From positions 169,381 through 233,380 of the forward strand of contig NW_027441230.1 of NCBI RefSeq assembly GCF_949628215.1: DNA of 64,000 nucleotides, written 5' to 3'. Of this stretch, positions 30,201 to 43,195 are shown in pieces. Position 1 is the stretch's first letter, and every line of letters starts with the position of its first letter. The notes under the pieces are model-generated. The model was not told where the DNA came from and searched no databases. It saw nothing but the letters and a program-made list of their open reading frames with translations. The DNA is from Phalacrocorax aristotelis (taxonomy: Eukaryota > Chordata > Aves > Suliformes > Phalacrocoracidae). A program made the translations under genes and the position numbers.

Positions 30201-31438
30201 TTCCCAGTGCGCGCTGGCAGGAGCGATCGTAGCCCTTTGTTTGCAGGAGAACACGTACGGCACAGACACCGCAACACGCCGTGTGAGCCCGTGTAAGCGC
30301 TGGCTGTACTGCTCCGTAGCACGGGGTAAGGGCTCGTGCTGACGCCTGCCTTGGCCAGCAGGTGGGACACCCAGGCACAGCGAGCTGCGTTTCACGTCTC
30401 CCTCTTGAGACGCCGTGAAGAAAGCAGTGCCATTTGAACGGGGTGATTAAATCTGCCTTGTCTTCGGGAGGCGTTTTCAGGAACCATTTCAGAACCTGCA
30501 AAACACAGTTCGTTGAAGGAGTTTGTCTTTCCACGTGTCGGGAATAGAGAAAGATTGGTAAGACCTGAAGAGAAACCAGAGTGTATCTCTTATTAAGGTG
30601 CCTGTTTAACCTTGTAAATCACTTCAGCTTTTCAGTTTTTCCACAAGAAAATCTCTCTTGATGTACAGAAACATGAACTGTTTGTGGAGCACCTCCAGAA
30701 AAGTGTGGGAAGTGTCTGAAAGGCCTAGAAATGTTTGTGAAATCCTGCAGAGGAGTGGTAAGGGCAGGCAATAGGAAGGAAAGGACTGGAATGAGGACTA
30801 TGAGGCTCTAATTGTAGAAAAAAAATCCGTGCTGTGTTATGTTTCCATCATAAGTGTATGGAAAACGGCTGTGTAACTGATGAGCTATGAAAGTCTGTAT
30901 TGCTTGTAACGTGAGAATATCAAGAGTACGTTTTGTGGAAGAGTTTAGAGAATGAAGGTCCTTAAGAACGTTGTTCAAAATACACATGCCAAAAGTGAAC
31001 AAGACACAAACGATGCATGACATCTACTAGAAGTCAATGGACAATAAAGAATAAAATATGAAATCAAGGAAAGTGAAAAATGGAAAGTTCTCCCTATTAC
31101 TGAGAAGCTGTTGAAAAGATGATTTTTCTCAGATCGCATCGTACTAACCTGTGTGAGTAGACTTGACTTCAGTGTCCTGGGCTTTTTTCCCTGTTGTTTA
31201 TCTTGTCGATACCCCTGCGTCCCTTTTTGTTGGTGACCTCGTAGGCATCAGAAAAGCAAAGGATTCTCCTTTTGCTCTGCTGTGAGATCCAAATCTGCCC
31301 TCAGTGCCATTTTGTTCAGGAGAAGAGCTACAGGAGGTGGACGGGAGATTATTCACGGCAAAGTGATGAAACTTCTGTCAATCTCAGAAATGTCTCTGGC
31401 TGTCAGGAGTCTCTTTTTGCATGTTTTTCTTTATTTAG
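27227..31438. other. Intergenic or intronic sequence, mostly featureless
   Basis: Between the FGFR3-like exon and the AHCTF1 start I support only one doubtful exon (28492-28798). The rest has no recognised transposon, RNA gene or conserved reading frame. Confidence 0.4.
28492..28798 (+). CDS. Exon-like GC-rich segment, unknown family
   Basis: A 307-base segment lies between the acceptor GCGTTTCTGCAG and the donor TCCAG|GTACGC. It has an open frame (two bases, 101 codons, two bases) that is Leu/Ala/Arg-rich, for example LVGRLFARSVFEHWGFSRRR and GTAACVLCPETLGACARLS. It is clearly more GC-rich than its flanks. The minus strand is also open. I do not recognise it. Confidence 0.3.
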
Positions 31439-34400
31439 AGTGAAGAATGCGAGACCTCGCGGCTCAGGTAACGAGCAGCCTGCTGCAGTTTCCCGAGGTG
31501 ACCATTCAGGCTCTTGGGGAAGATGAGACCAGCCGAGGGTCTGTGCTGCGCGGGCAGTTGTGCAGAGGTGAGCCTTTTCCTTGCAACTGGGTCTTGCTGT
31601 GAAGTTGTTACTGCCTGGAGGTGACCTGAGGCACGGGGTCACAGCATCAGCTGTGTCAGGTTGGTGCTGCTCAGGTGCCTCACGTTTTGAGAGAACAGAA
31701 AGGGTGAGCTATGAAAAAAACGAGGAAAAATGTTAACATTAAAACATTAGTGTAGTTAAACTTTGAAATGACAACAGCCTGCGCCAATCTTGAGCTATTA
31801 AAATAACAGGCACAAGTCAGTGAGCCCTCCTCAATTTCTGATTGAATGAAGGGCAGTTGTCAAAAAAGTTGTAGTGTTGTTTTGGGCCGTATTTATTGGT
31901 GCCATCATAACATTGCCTGCAGAAAGAGTTCCCCCCCAGTGTTACAGCAGCAAACGGCCCTGCTTTTTTGTTGCTAGCCTGAATACAAAGAGAAGGAAGA
32001 GGAAAGCCCTGTTAGGCGCTGCAGCCGGGTTTGCAGAGCATTGAATAGGATGCAGAGGAGTGTCCTGTGAGAGGTGCTGAGAGTGGCTGAGCAGATGAGG
32101 TAGCTGACTTTGTAGGTGATCGGAAGGTAGTGCTGGAGGCCTGCCTGGGTGTCCGGGCATCTGCTGAGGCCACGTAGAATCCCTCTGTGTGACTGTAAGT
32201 GCAGTAACTGAGTTAATACTCCCTTTGTGTTGGAAGTAGTTCAGTGAAACCAAATGTGCTAAATTCTCTCTGTGATCAGCGTGTGTGAAAGTTGAAATTG
32301 GCTCCCGCAGTGCCCATTTTAAGGTAACTCCTTTTTGAAGTCCAAATCCCTGCCCAAAGTAGGCTTGTGTCAAGCAAAGTTAGTAAAGTAGGAAAGAATT
32401 GGCTGAGATTTGCTCTGTTTGAAGTATGCTTTAGGAGTTGTATTCCCATAGGTATTTAGATGGTTTCTAGCAAACCCAAGCTGAATATGGTATAAAGACG
32501 AGAGATCAACATGTTGTAATCTTTATCCCAAACAAGCAGAACTCTTCAGTGCAGGAATGACAAGTACAAATGCAAAATCATAAGGTGGTTCATTTGAAGA
32601 TGTATTGCTTGAGGGTTCAGTGGGTGATTTTCGGTAAGTCTGTCTCCCTCTGTGAGGCACCTCTGTTGAAGCAAAGGGGCAGTGACTGTGATTTTCCAGT
32701 TGTTTTCAATCGTCTCTTGGGAGTTTGCTTTAGCCAGCTTTCCCTGCTCTTCCAGGGAGAGGTGGCCTGGCCTGGCTGGCGTGTGGCCCTCAGCTGGAGG
32801 TCGTGAGCGCTGTGACGGGAGAGGGGCTCTCTGCACACTGTTTCAGTGGAGCCCGTGAGCAGCCTCCCACCATCCGCGTGGTGAAGGAGGTTTCCTGGCA
32901 GACGGGAACGGGGCTGCTGGTTGGCTTGAGAGAAGCAGAGGGAAGTGTCCTCTGCCTGTATGACCCGGGGGCATCGAGCGTGGTTACAGCAGTTGTTCTG
33001 CCAGGAAGGGTAGGTGCTTTTTAATGGGGGAAGCGCTGTCAGGTGCTGCATAACGCTGTTTCAGGAGCAGCTTTGGAGCGTCTCTTTGTTAGGAAGTCTA
33101 TTTTCTCTATTGCGTCACCACACTGTCGCTGCAGAGTGTCCAGTCGAGAGCACCTTGGTGTGAAATGGTGGGGTTAATGGTACCGTTATCCTTTGAGTTC
33201 ACTGATAGTAAAACAAGTTTTCTGGTTTTACGGTAGAGCATGTAGTTACCTCATTCTCCACTTGCACAAAAAGGCTTTGAAGACTGCAGGAAATGGAAAT
33301 TGGTAAGCTGTAATAATAGAGTGCGCCATTGCAGTCGATGTGAACTCAGTGAAATAACTGCAGGAATTGTAGTAACCGCAAGGCAGTAACGGGTGTTTGT
33401 AGAGGGCTTTTTTTTCTTTCTTTCTTTCTTTCTTCTTGATATTATTGGAAACAATGCTGTGTTTTTAAGTCTTATATTCCTAATTCTGGCTTCAATTTTC
33501 AGAGATTTCTATTTAGCTTGTCAAGCAGCTTAAATATTAACTTGTAGTTTTCCTGTAGGTAACTGCTATAGAGCCCATAACTAGTCCCGGAGGCGGCAGC
33601 GTGAGGCCTTGGCACCTACACCGGGCTCTGCAACGGTTCTGTGGAGCGGCAGCGGTGGCGACAGGTGTTGGTCATCTACTTGTGGTGGAGCTCTGTTTGG
33701 GTGATCCATCCTGCAGCCAGAGGGAAAAGGAGGCATTGGGTAAGCTGCAATTTCTAAACCTGAATTGAAAAGGAAGAAAACTTGTGTCTTTTGAATCAAC
33801 AACACGCATCCCACTTTGAAGCCGCTGCTGTGCAGACGTTTATGACTGCTGATTACAGCTGGCGGTTTGACACTGTCTGGCCCTGAATGGATTAAAAATG
33901 GGAGCGGCCTCATACTCCTCCTAATGTCACAGACGCCCCCTCCCACCAGGGTCCCTCTGTCGCTGTGACTCTCGCCAGTGAGGAGTAGGAATCTGACCAT
34001 CCGAGTCGGTGCAGCTGCCGGATAGGAAGGTGTGTTGGACGTGCGCTCTTTCTTGGGAATGTTCTTCTGCTTCTGTTCATTGGCTTGGGGCAAATTTTAG
34101 GCTTTTTTTTAAAAATCTAAATCCAACTTATCAAAACCCCATCCATTTGGATGAATGAAACCTCCAATTTGCATATTCGGAGTGCATACTCTGTTTTGGC
34201 TCTTACACCAGTGGCTTCAAGAGCTGATGTCACTTCAAGGAGCTTCATCATGAGGCCCAAACTCCTGATGTGCAGGGTCCAGGAAGAATTTGTCTATGAA
34301 GGCTACACTTTTACCTGGTGTTGAAATACGACTGAGAATACCTGTCCAGACAGAGAGTTCTTACGTTCTCCGAATATGTACAAAATGGAAAGAGCAAACC

Positions 34401-37400
34401 AAGTGTTGCATCAATGGGTATTTTGCCTGGGACGGTAGAATTAGTTTATACGTGTTGTCACGTCAGTGTTTCAAATGCAACCTGAATGGCATAACGCATT
34501 CCTTTATTGTGTGGTTTTGTGCGTGTAGCTCTAGTAGTTGTCACCAGAATTGCTGCTGGAGTTCCACTAAGAAGAGAAATGGTTACTGGGGAAGGGAGAC
34601 ATCTCTGCTTTCAACTGCAAAGGCCTTCAGGAACAGCAATATCGACCCTGCGCTACATCAGCAGAAGCAACCAGCTTGCCGTGGGTTTTTCCGACGGCTC
34701 CCTGTCACTGTGGGATGTGAAAACTCTGCAGCGGGAGTAAGTCGCCCTTTGCACTTGGTCACGCCTGGAGGTGCAGGGCTCTCAAGGCTTTGCTTGAGGA
34801 GGAAGTCTGTTAATTTAAAGAGCCCTTTTTCAGGGACGGAACTGTGCAGTGTAATCTTGGCCTGTGTAGGAATCCCCTTCTGAAGTAACCGCTGAGTCAG
34901 ACATGGATTCAGTGGGCCGCCTTCTCCCCAGCGGAGCTGGGATTGTTTGCCTAATTGTGCCCGTGGGCTGAGGAACTGCGGAAAGGTCGCTTCTTTGGGG
35001 TCTGTCAGGCAGTTACGATGTGAGAGAGCTGCCTCTGTAAGGCAGTTTGTTCTGTCAGTAGTAGTCAGTGACAGCAGGAAATGGGTGTGTTTCAATGAAA
35101 GAGGTTTTAGACGTTATTTCTCAGAACCAGCTACTGCAATGAGGGCATACGTTGAAAGGCTGAAGTAGGTTAATGATGGGGTTTTGGTGATAAGACTCTT
35201 TAAAGCGTTTAGGTAAAAAAAAACGAGTGAGACATGAAAGATCAAGAGCTGCTCTGTGCCTGAAAAGACATTCTCTCCCGCATTTCAGCCTTGACCAAAA
35301 GAGGGGATTGACCCATGCCAAGGCTGCGCTGCCTGTGAATGAAAGTCTGCTTGGAAGACTTGGAGATGAGGATAAGGGTCACGTCAGTTGATAAGCAACA
35401 GAGAAATTAGAGAGATGATTACAAATCTGCCAAAGAGCAATCTGGCTTGAAATATTTGACCCAATTCAGAGAAGGATTCAGTGAAGCAAATCTGCAGTGA
35501 CTCAGCGGGAACTACTGGAGGCATAAATAGAGAGTGGAGAGAAAGTGAGGTGGCAAGACTAGATTGTGAAGGGGCAAGGAAGGTTCCGAAGTCTGGAGGA
35601 GAAATGCTTTCCGTAGCCCAAGTAAAGAAACAAGATACTACTTGTGTTTGGCGCTGTTTTCAGCTTGTGCAGAAGAGACGCTGCATTTTCAGTTCAATAT
35701 TGAAGCAGGCGACAACAGTAGGAACAATCTTTTGCCTGGCAGCTGAAGGAATCCTTCCTGCTCCTCCTCCGCAGGCAGAGGAGGAGATAAAGCCAGGTTA
35801 TTGCCCGTGATGGAGAGTAATTTCCTCACCTCGTGGCTGTTGCATCAAAAGCAGTCGCTTCCTTGGCTCCCTTGTTTGAGACGGGAGCGTGACCTTCTGT
35901 GCTTTGAGGAGAAGCACGTCAGGGGCTCTTTGCTCAGAAGATGCTTCTCCCCTTCTACAAACAGCAGGGCCAGGCGCTCACCTGCTTTCTTTGTCTTTGG
36001 TTTTTCTTTGTTTTTAAACCTGCAGGCACCACTCGCAGCTTGAAGGAGGAAGGATTCCTGTCTGCGCCGTTACTTTCCAAGAGCCTGAGAATGGTCCTCG
36101 CAAATGTTGCTCCTTGTGGGCTCTTCAGTCGACGCAAGAAAGGTGAATAAAAACTTACTATGAGCCGCTGAATTTTCTTTTTAGTATTTTCTCACATAGA
36201 GTTGAGACAGGTGTATTTGTTTGGTTTATTTGGCTGTGCAGGAGATTCTCTCAGCTATGGAAGGAGCTTACGGTGCGATTTGTACAGGATGGAGCAGAGA
36301 TGAAGAGGGACCTCCTAGTTCCTCCCTGCTGAAAGGAGGCAAAGCGACAGGGGCCATATTTTTGTGCTGGCATTCTTAAAAGATTTCCTTTGTTTCCCGA
36401 TGACTGCTTCATGGTTTGCTTGATATTCACGCCATGATATTAAAATGCCCTGAAAAGCAGCCGAGGCTGCAGCTCCAGAGCACTAACGGTGCCGATAGAG
36501 CAGCTGCTGCCACTAAAGGAGGAGGTGACAGCATGGCCGGGTCCCTGGTGCCAGCTTGAGCCTCGGGTGAGCCAGCTCAGCTCGCCTGGCAGGGAAGGTG
36601 TTCAGCAGCCAAGTCGGTGGCTTCCTGCTGGGCTAATGACTGAAACGAGGGTGTGGAAGGTGCCGTGTGTGCAGGAGAGGGACTGGAGCTCTGGTGGGAA
36701 GGGGAGGGAAGGGAAGGAAGATCTGCCCCTCTCAGCATCAGCAAGCTATTTACTCAGCTCGGCTGCTCGTAGAGTGGCAATCTTTTTCAGCTTGACTGTA
36801 AAGCAGTTGTGACTGAGAACTCTTCACTGTGAACCAACCATTTTTAGTCCACATAACATGTTAAAGCTTTCAGACTGCATGGTTAGCCTTTGCCCCAGAA
36901 GCTGTTAGTGTCCAAATGTCCTCCGTTGTGTTTTAGCGGCTAAATGTGACCAATTGTCATGCTTTGGGAAGGGCTTTTTTTCTTTTCAGCGAGACAGTGC
37001 TATTCAGGAAACCTCAGCCTAGATCCAAGGAAAGGATAATGAGGACTCTAAAGCAGCTTTGTAACCAAGTGTCAAAATTTATACCTTTTCCAGTGAAGGC
37101 GATGCTCTGAGTTTACATCTGTTGCAGTTAGTGTTCGCTGCCAGCAGGCGCTTGGCTTCAGGACAAGTCCTGTATGAGGTAAGATGTGCGCGTGCGTGAA
37201 AGGATGGAAAGAGTCCTTTTCTCTAAGGGAGTATCAGTGAAGTTGGCAGGGGTCATATTTGCCGTGAAAATTCATAGATGACTAAGAAAAATAGAATCTT
37301 TTGCTGAGTGTTCTTGGGCACAGCCTTTGTCCATACGTTTTGAAAACAAGTCGTACAATGTTGCTGTTGGCTGCACTTGGTGAAGGCAGGGAGGGATCTT

Positions 37401-39487
37401 TCACCCATCAGTCCCTGAGGAGGTGAGAGGAGGAGCTGGCAGGAGCTGACGTGGTTTGAGAGGAGACTGTGAATCAGTAAGACGTTCTCATGGCTGCTCC
37501 CGAGGGATGTGCTTTCACTCTAGTGGTGTGTGCCTATAGATAACGCCTCGCAAGAGAGCTTTGGCTGCTGGAATGCCGTGACTTCTCTAAGTTCATCAGT
37601 TCTGTAATCAAGTCACGGAGCGAAGCGCTTTGCATGCCTACGTATTGCATTATTTCAGATCTCTCTCTGTAGGTAAATATGTAGGTTTGTGAAGAAACGT
37701 TGATGTTGCAAGGAATTCTGCAAAACACATTCAGAACCAATAATGGGAGGGAAATGCTCAGTTTTGAAAATGTGCAAAGCTTTTACGGCCAAACTTACCC
37801 GTTACGGTTTGACACTTAGTGCTCTTGTGTGTCAGGTGTAGTTTCTCTTTGCCATCAGATTACGCGCCTGGGAGAGCTAGAGAACAATACGCGTGTTCTA
37901 TTAGACACAGACGTTCTTTCCTACTGAGGTGTAATGTCTGCTTTTATCTCAGAATGACCCTTCTCTCTCCTGTGATTTTTTCCGCAGCGTTTGGCACCCT
38001 GTGTTGGAAAGAACAGGTTGGATCTGACGGGCGGAGCCTTTCCCTTGAGAGGGCAGGGCAGCAAGGCCAAGTTAGTCAGCTGTCGGGCTGTAGAAACCTT
38101 TCCCACCCACGCAGCCAGAGAAGGCAGCGTTGATGAAGGTTTGTTCCTGATGTCCCTGTTTGGTGACTCTAAACCAAATGGCTTTGGAATCCAAGCAATG
38201 AATGCTGTTCTATACCCACAGCCTGAAAGTCTTCAATATCTGTGTAGGCTAACTTGTTGGGCTTGTTTTATTTTTTATTTTCCTAAATCTCTTGATCTAC
38301 TCTTACTGTATGGAAAACTTGATTAGCTGATAATTGAGTATTCAATTTGGCTTAGGACGGGTACAGTCTGAACTCGAAAAGGGGCCAGTATGACTGAAAC
38401 CTATCACAGAGATGTTTGCTATGGTGTAAATGTTTAAAATGATTCTTAGCAAAGTGTTGTGTTTCATGAGTGATGTAACAGAATGAAGCCAAAATAGAAA
38501 GTGGTGTTTTAAAAATATCAGAGAGATTGTATTTTCTCCCACTTAGAAACAACGTCTTGTCTTTTCCAGTCATATCTCCTGACACCAGTGTCTCAGTCTT
38601 CAGCTGGCAAGTGAATACACGTGGCCAGGGAAAACCATCTACTTGTTTGGGTGTATTTGACATTAATTGCTGGTATCAGGCTCAAATGCCAGGCTCACTA
38701 AGGTAGATTTTGATGGAGTTGTTTTCAGTATCCCTCCCCATAATTCATTGGAAAGTCGGCGGTTAGCTCCTGCACTTGTTTTCTTTCAGGCCAGAAGAAT
38801 CCCTTCAGGACTGCCCCTATTTTGCACCGTGGTCACTGGACGCTGTGACAAGCACGACTGCTCCAAACCTCCTTCTGGATGTTGTGGTGCAGGAGCGCAG
38901 CCTAAGCTGGAGAGTTCCTCCTTCTTATCCACAACCTGAGCTGTGTTTTCACCCAAGTACCTATAATTTTGGTAGGTATTTCACTGTTTTGAATAGTGAT
39001 AAGCTTAAACCGAGCTCAAATGCCATTTATTGGTTGTCCTGTTCACTGTTTGTCACGCAAAAACCCCAACCCCCCCCACCCAACTGTGATCACATTGTAC
39101 TGACCAAGTATGTACTACTGTGACACCCGTCTGACAGGCGGCTGGGTCTGGGGGTTGGGTGCTTCTGCAACGCAGCCCGTGACGTGGTGCTGGTGATCAG
39201 ATGAAGTGACTCTGGGCTGAAGCTCAAAGCGCAGCACCTCGATAGCCCCGGAGGTAAAATTTCTACACTCAGTCATCACTTTTCTAAAAGAGGTTGTAAG
39301 TGATGTGACGAAGAAAATGGGTGCTTGGTTGTACCTTTCCAGAGGCTGCTATGACAAAAAGGTAAACTGGTGCTTCCATCACGGTGAGAGTATGGAATGT
39401 TGTCCAACGTTCGTTGTCTCTGCAGATGGCACGTGCTTGCTGAGCTCTGGAGTTGTTCATATGACGTGCAGCGGCTTCCAGAAGGAG
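31439..39487 (+). CDS. AHCTF1: Truncated AHCTF1 (ELYS) gene: ten exons encoding the N-terminal beta-propeller
   Basis: Exons (coding): 31447-31567, 32756-33009, 33559-33739, 34529-34736, 36026-36142, 37094-37178, 37988-38138, 38570-38702, 38790-38971 and 39426-39487. Each is flanked by AG and GT and every phase fits, giving 498 codons without a stop. They follow ELYS from its start ([20 protein letters not shown]) through [71 protein letters not shown] and [17 protein letters not shown] is a nucleoporin that seeds pore assembly on chromatin; its N-terminal ~494 residues form a seven-bladed propeller. The helical middle and AT-hook C-terminus are absent. After exon 10 there is only non-matching sequence, then CR1 and ERV. 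Reading through the last donor gives ~46 more codons to a stop at 39625. It may be a functional truncated paralogue or a young pseudogene. Confidence 0.88.
33408..33437. repeat. (CTTT)n microsatellite
   Basis: A short run of TTTC repeats in an AHCTF1 intron, between exons 2 and 3. Confidence 0.8.
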
Positions 39488-40669
39488 GTGAGCTTTTACT
39501 GTGTCTTGAGAATGTCAAGAGATGGACCTTTCCTAAGCTTTAGCGTCAGAGACCATTTTATGCTGCTCCTGCCCATCCACACGCGTAACTGCAATTGTAC
39601 CCTGCCAGTTTTATGCAAATGGTGATGTCTGAGGTCCCCTGTTGGGCGTGTAAACCCACCGTTGCCTCCCGTTGAAGCATGATCAGGGCCTGAATGTCTA
39701 GAAAGGAAGACAGCGCTGCTCTAGGAGCAGGAAGAGAAAGTCGGGGAAAGCTGTTCCTTCTCTCTCATCAGTGAGTGCAACTGCCTGCGTGGTCCTGAGT
39801 TTGGGTTCTGATCCCTGATGAGCTGGGAAAAGGAGGGCAGACTGGAGAAAAGGAAGCATCGGTCCCTCAGAACAACCTGCCCCCCGTCAGTCTCTCAAAG
39901 CGTGAGGTTCCGTGCAGGAGCTGACGATGGGGGTGTCTCACTCGGATGCGAGCTGTTGCCAACAGCCGCTTGCTGCACTCTCCGTGATCATTTGCTTCCA
40001 AGGACGTGGGCTGCAGCAAACAATTACCGTTGGCAGCTCTACCTGATGACTTCCTCACCACTTCCCTGCATTTTCCCTTCATCGGTCGGCTTTGCTGCCG
40101 CCTCTCAAAGCAGATCTTCACCTCTGTAGCCTTTGCCTTGTGCTGCAGTCGCCCAATTGAGTCCTCTTGGACGCCCTCTTGTTGCTGCAACACCTCAGTC
40201 ACCTTTAGCTCATGACACCCACCTCCTTCTCTCTGCTTTATCCCACTGCAGTGACTTCACCCCCCTCCTTCAGAGGTTTCCCATTTATTGATCTGATGTC
40301 AGCTCCACTTTGGAAACAACTGGGAAAGGAAGAAGTCTTTTAATACTTTTAACACCCTTTGCTGAATTGTGACTCTATCATTCAGAGACTGGTTAGGCAT
40401 TTGAGCAGGGATTGCTTGTGAATGTGAGCAAGGCAAATTTCAGAATTAGGGACAAGGCGCTTGGTTTGGAGTTTTGCCTGCCGCCATAAGCCGTACTCGG
40501 TGTGTTTCCTTGTCTGACACCGGCTTTCAGAGAAAGATGGAAATCTCCCGTGTGTGTCCTCATGTGCAGAAATGGCTCTGAATGTGATGATTTTACCTAG
40601 AAGGGAAAGATAGTTTTGAATGTGCTTAAAAAATGAAAGAAACAAACAAAAATCAAAACCCCAAAAAAG
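39488..40669. other. Former AHCTF1 intron and flank, no gene recognised
   Basis: The next ELYS exon, expected to begin after GFQKE, was not found here. There is no other recognisable feature before the CR1 insertion. Confidence 0.45.
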
Positions 40670-41200
40670 GAAGATTTGATGCGGGATCAGGTTTGGGCCC
40701 CTCAGGACAAGAAGGACATCGCGTCGCTGGAGCGTGTCCAGAGAAGGGCAACAAAGCTGGTGAAGGGCCTAGAGAGCAGGTCTTACGAGGAGAGGTTGAG
40801 GCAACCGGGGTTGTTTGGCCTGGAGAAGAGGGGGCTGAGGGGAGACCTTATCGCTCCCTGCAACTACCTGAAAGGAGGTTGTAGTGAGGTGGGGGTTGGC
40901 CTCTTCTCCCAGGTCACTAGCGATAGAACGAGAGGAAAGGGCTTCAAGCTGCGTCAGGGGAGGTTTCGATGGGATGTTGGGAAAAATGTCTTCCCTGCAA
41001 GAGTGGTCAGGCCTTGGAAGAGGCTGCCCAGGGAGGTGGGGGACTCACCATCCCTGGAGGTATTTAAAAGACATGTGGACGTGGCACTTGAGGGCATGAT
41101 TTAGGAGACATGGTAGTGTTGGGTTGATGGTTGCACTTGCTGATCCTAGAGGGCTTTTCCAACCTTAAGGATTCTATAATTCTATGTTTCTATGATCATT
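40670..41200 (+). mobile_element. CR1 LINE 3' end (5' truncated)
   Basis: From 40676, a single frame of 142 codons carries the CR1 ORF2 C-terminus ([30 protein letters not shown], then [20 protein letters not shown]) to a stop at 41102. The CR1 3' untranslated region follows, ending TTCTATAATTCTATGTTTCTATG. The frame is intact over this length, so the insertion looks younger than the CR1 pieces in the duplicated unit. It abuts the ERV remnant. Confidence 0.9.
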
Positions 41201-41329
41201 TCACCTGGAAGAAGTACCAGAACCAGCTGCAATGAGCTACTCCTTAACAGCGCACGTCTGTGCCTGCCTGTGCTTTGCCCTTCTGAAGGATTGCCGCGCC
41301 TCCGGTGCTTTCCCACAAGGCGACAGGAC

Positions 41330-42801
41330 CCATCAGTGAACAGGGCATGCTGCTTCTCCTTTTCTGGCAGTTTGTTATACAGTGGGGCTTCCTCAGCACG
41401 TGTCACCTCCTCCTCTGGTGATATTCCAAAGTCTTTGCCTTCTGGCCAGTCCATAATCACTTCCAAGACTCCTGGGCGACTGGGGTTTCCTACTCGAGCC
41501 CACTGGGTGATCAGTGCAACCCATTTACTCCACGTAGCATCGGTTGCATGGTGTGTGGAGGGGACGTTCCCTCTGAACATCCAGCCCAGCACTGGCAGTC
41601 GGGGTGCCAGGAGCAACTGTGCCTCAGTACCAACCACTTCTGAAGCAGCTTGGACCCCTTCATATGCTGCCAATATCTCTTTTTCAGTTGGAGTATAGCG
41701 AGCTTCAGACCCTCTGTATCCCCGACTCCAAAACCCTAGGGGTCGACCTCGGGTCTCCCCAGGTGCTTTCTGCCAGAGGCTCCAGGTAGGGCCATTCTCC
41801 CCGGCTGCGGTGTAGAGCACATTTTTTATATCTTGTCCTGCCCGGACCGGCCCAAGAGCTACTGCATGGACTATTTCTCGTTTAATCTGTTCAAAGGCTT
41901 GTTGTTGTTCAGGGCCCCATTTGAAATCATTCTTTTTCCAGGTCACTTGATAGAGAGGGCTTACGATCAGACTGTAGTGTGGAATATGCATTCTCCAAAA
42001 ACCCACAACGCCCAAGAAAGCTTGTGTTTCCTTTTTGCTGGTTGGTGGAGACATGGCTGTTCTTTTGTTGATCACATCCATGGGGATCTGACGACAACCA
42101 TCTTGCCATTTTATTCCCAAGAACTGAATTTCTCGTGCAGGTCCCTTAACTTTACTTTGTTTTATGGTGAAACCAGCTTTCAGGAGGATTTGGACTATTT
42201 CCTTTCCTTTCTCAAAAACTTCTTCTGCTGTATTGCCCCACACAATGATGTCATCAATGTATTGTAGGTGCTCGGGAGCTCCACCTTGTTCCAAAGCATT
42301 ATGGATCAGTCCATGGCAAATGGTAGGGCTGTGTTTCCACCCCTGGGGCAGTCGATTCCAGGTGTACTGGACCCCCCTCCAAGTAAAAGCAAACTGTGGC
42401 CTGCACTCTGCTGCCAGAGGGATTGAGAAGAATGCATTAGCGATATCAATTGTGGCATACCACTTGGCCGCCTTTGACTCCAGTTCGTATTGAAGTTCTA
42501 GCATGTCTGGCACAGCAGCACTCAACGGTGGAGTGACTTTGTTCAGGCCACGGTAGTCTACTGTTAGTCTCCACTCTCTGTTAGAGTTCCGGACTGGCCA
42601 TATGGGACTGTTAAAGGGTGAGTGGGTCTTACTGATGACTCCTTGGCTCTCCAGTCGACGAATGAGCCCGTGGATGGGGATCAGAGAGTCTCGGTTGGTG
42701 TGATATTGCTGCCGGTGCACTGTTGTGGTGGCGATCGGCACCTGTTGTTCTTTGACCTTCAGCAACCCCACAAGAGAAGGGTCCTTCGAGAGACCGGGCA
42801 A
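41330..42801 (-). pseudogene. ERV-L-like reverse transcriptase and RNase H start
   Basis: This is a long open minus-strand frame. The reverse transcriptase blocks WPVRNSNREWRLTVDYRGLN, LPQGWKHSP and YIDDIIVWG (catalytic Asp pair) are followed by FLGIKW, the thumb and connection, and FTDGS at the start of RNase H. Sequence after FTDGS no longer follows the family, so RNase H and integrase are lost. The catalytic blocks look intact, but the element lacks everything needed to move by itself. Confidence 0.85.
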
Positions 42802-42828
42802 GGTAGACAGCTGTTTAATTTCTGCCGT

Positions 42829-43195
42829 CTACAAGGCGGCTACACCAAAAGCCCACTTGTAACCTTTTGGGTCCTTGAAATACCCTCTCCTGAGATAGTC
42901 TATGCCAAGGATGCACGGAGCCTCTGGGCCAGTCACAATGGGGTGCTTCTGCCACTCATTGCCAGTTAGGCTCACTTCAGCCTCCAATACAGTTAGCTCT
43001 TGGGATCCCCCTGTCACTCCAGCAATGCTGATGGGTTCTGCCCCTATATAGTTTGATGGCATTAAGGTGCACTGTGCGCCGGTGTCCACTAAAGCTCTAT
43101 AGTCCTGTGGGTCAGATGTGCCAGGCCATCGGATCCACACAGTCCAGTAAACCCGGTTATCCCTTTCCTCCACCTGGCTGGAGGCAGGGCCCCTC
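42829..43195 (-). pseudogene. ERV-L-like protease
   Basis: The minus-strand frame contains the retroviral aspartic protease signature LVDTGAQCT and the later GIDYLRRG block. It is bounded by in-frame TAG codons at 43196-43198 (before) and 42829-42831 (after), both in the same frame as the reverse transcriptase. The first TAG is where some retroviruses use readthrough between gag and pol. The second probably is a later mutation. Confidence 0.8.
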
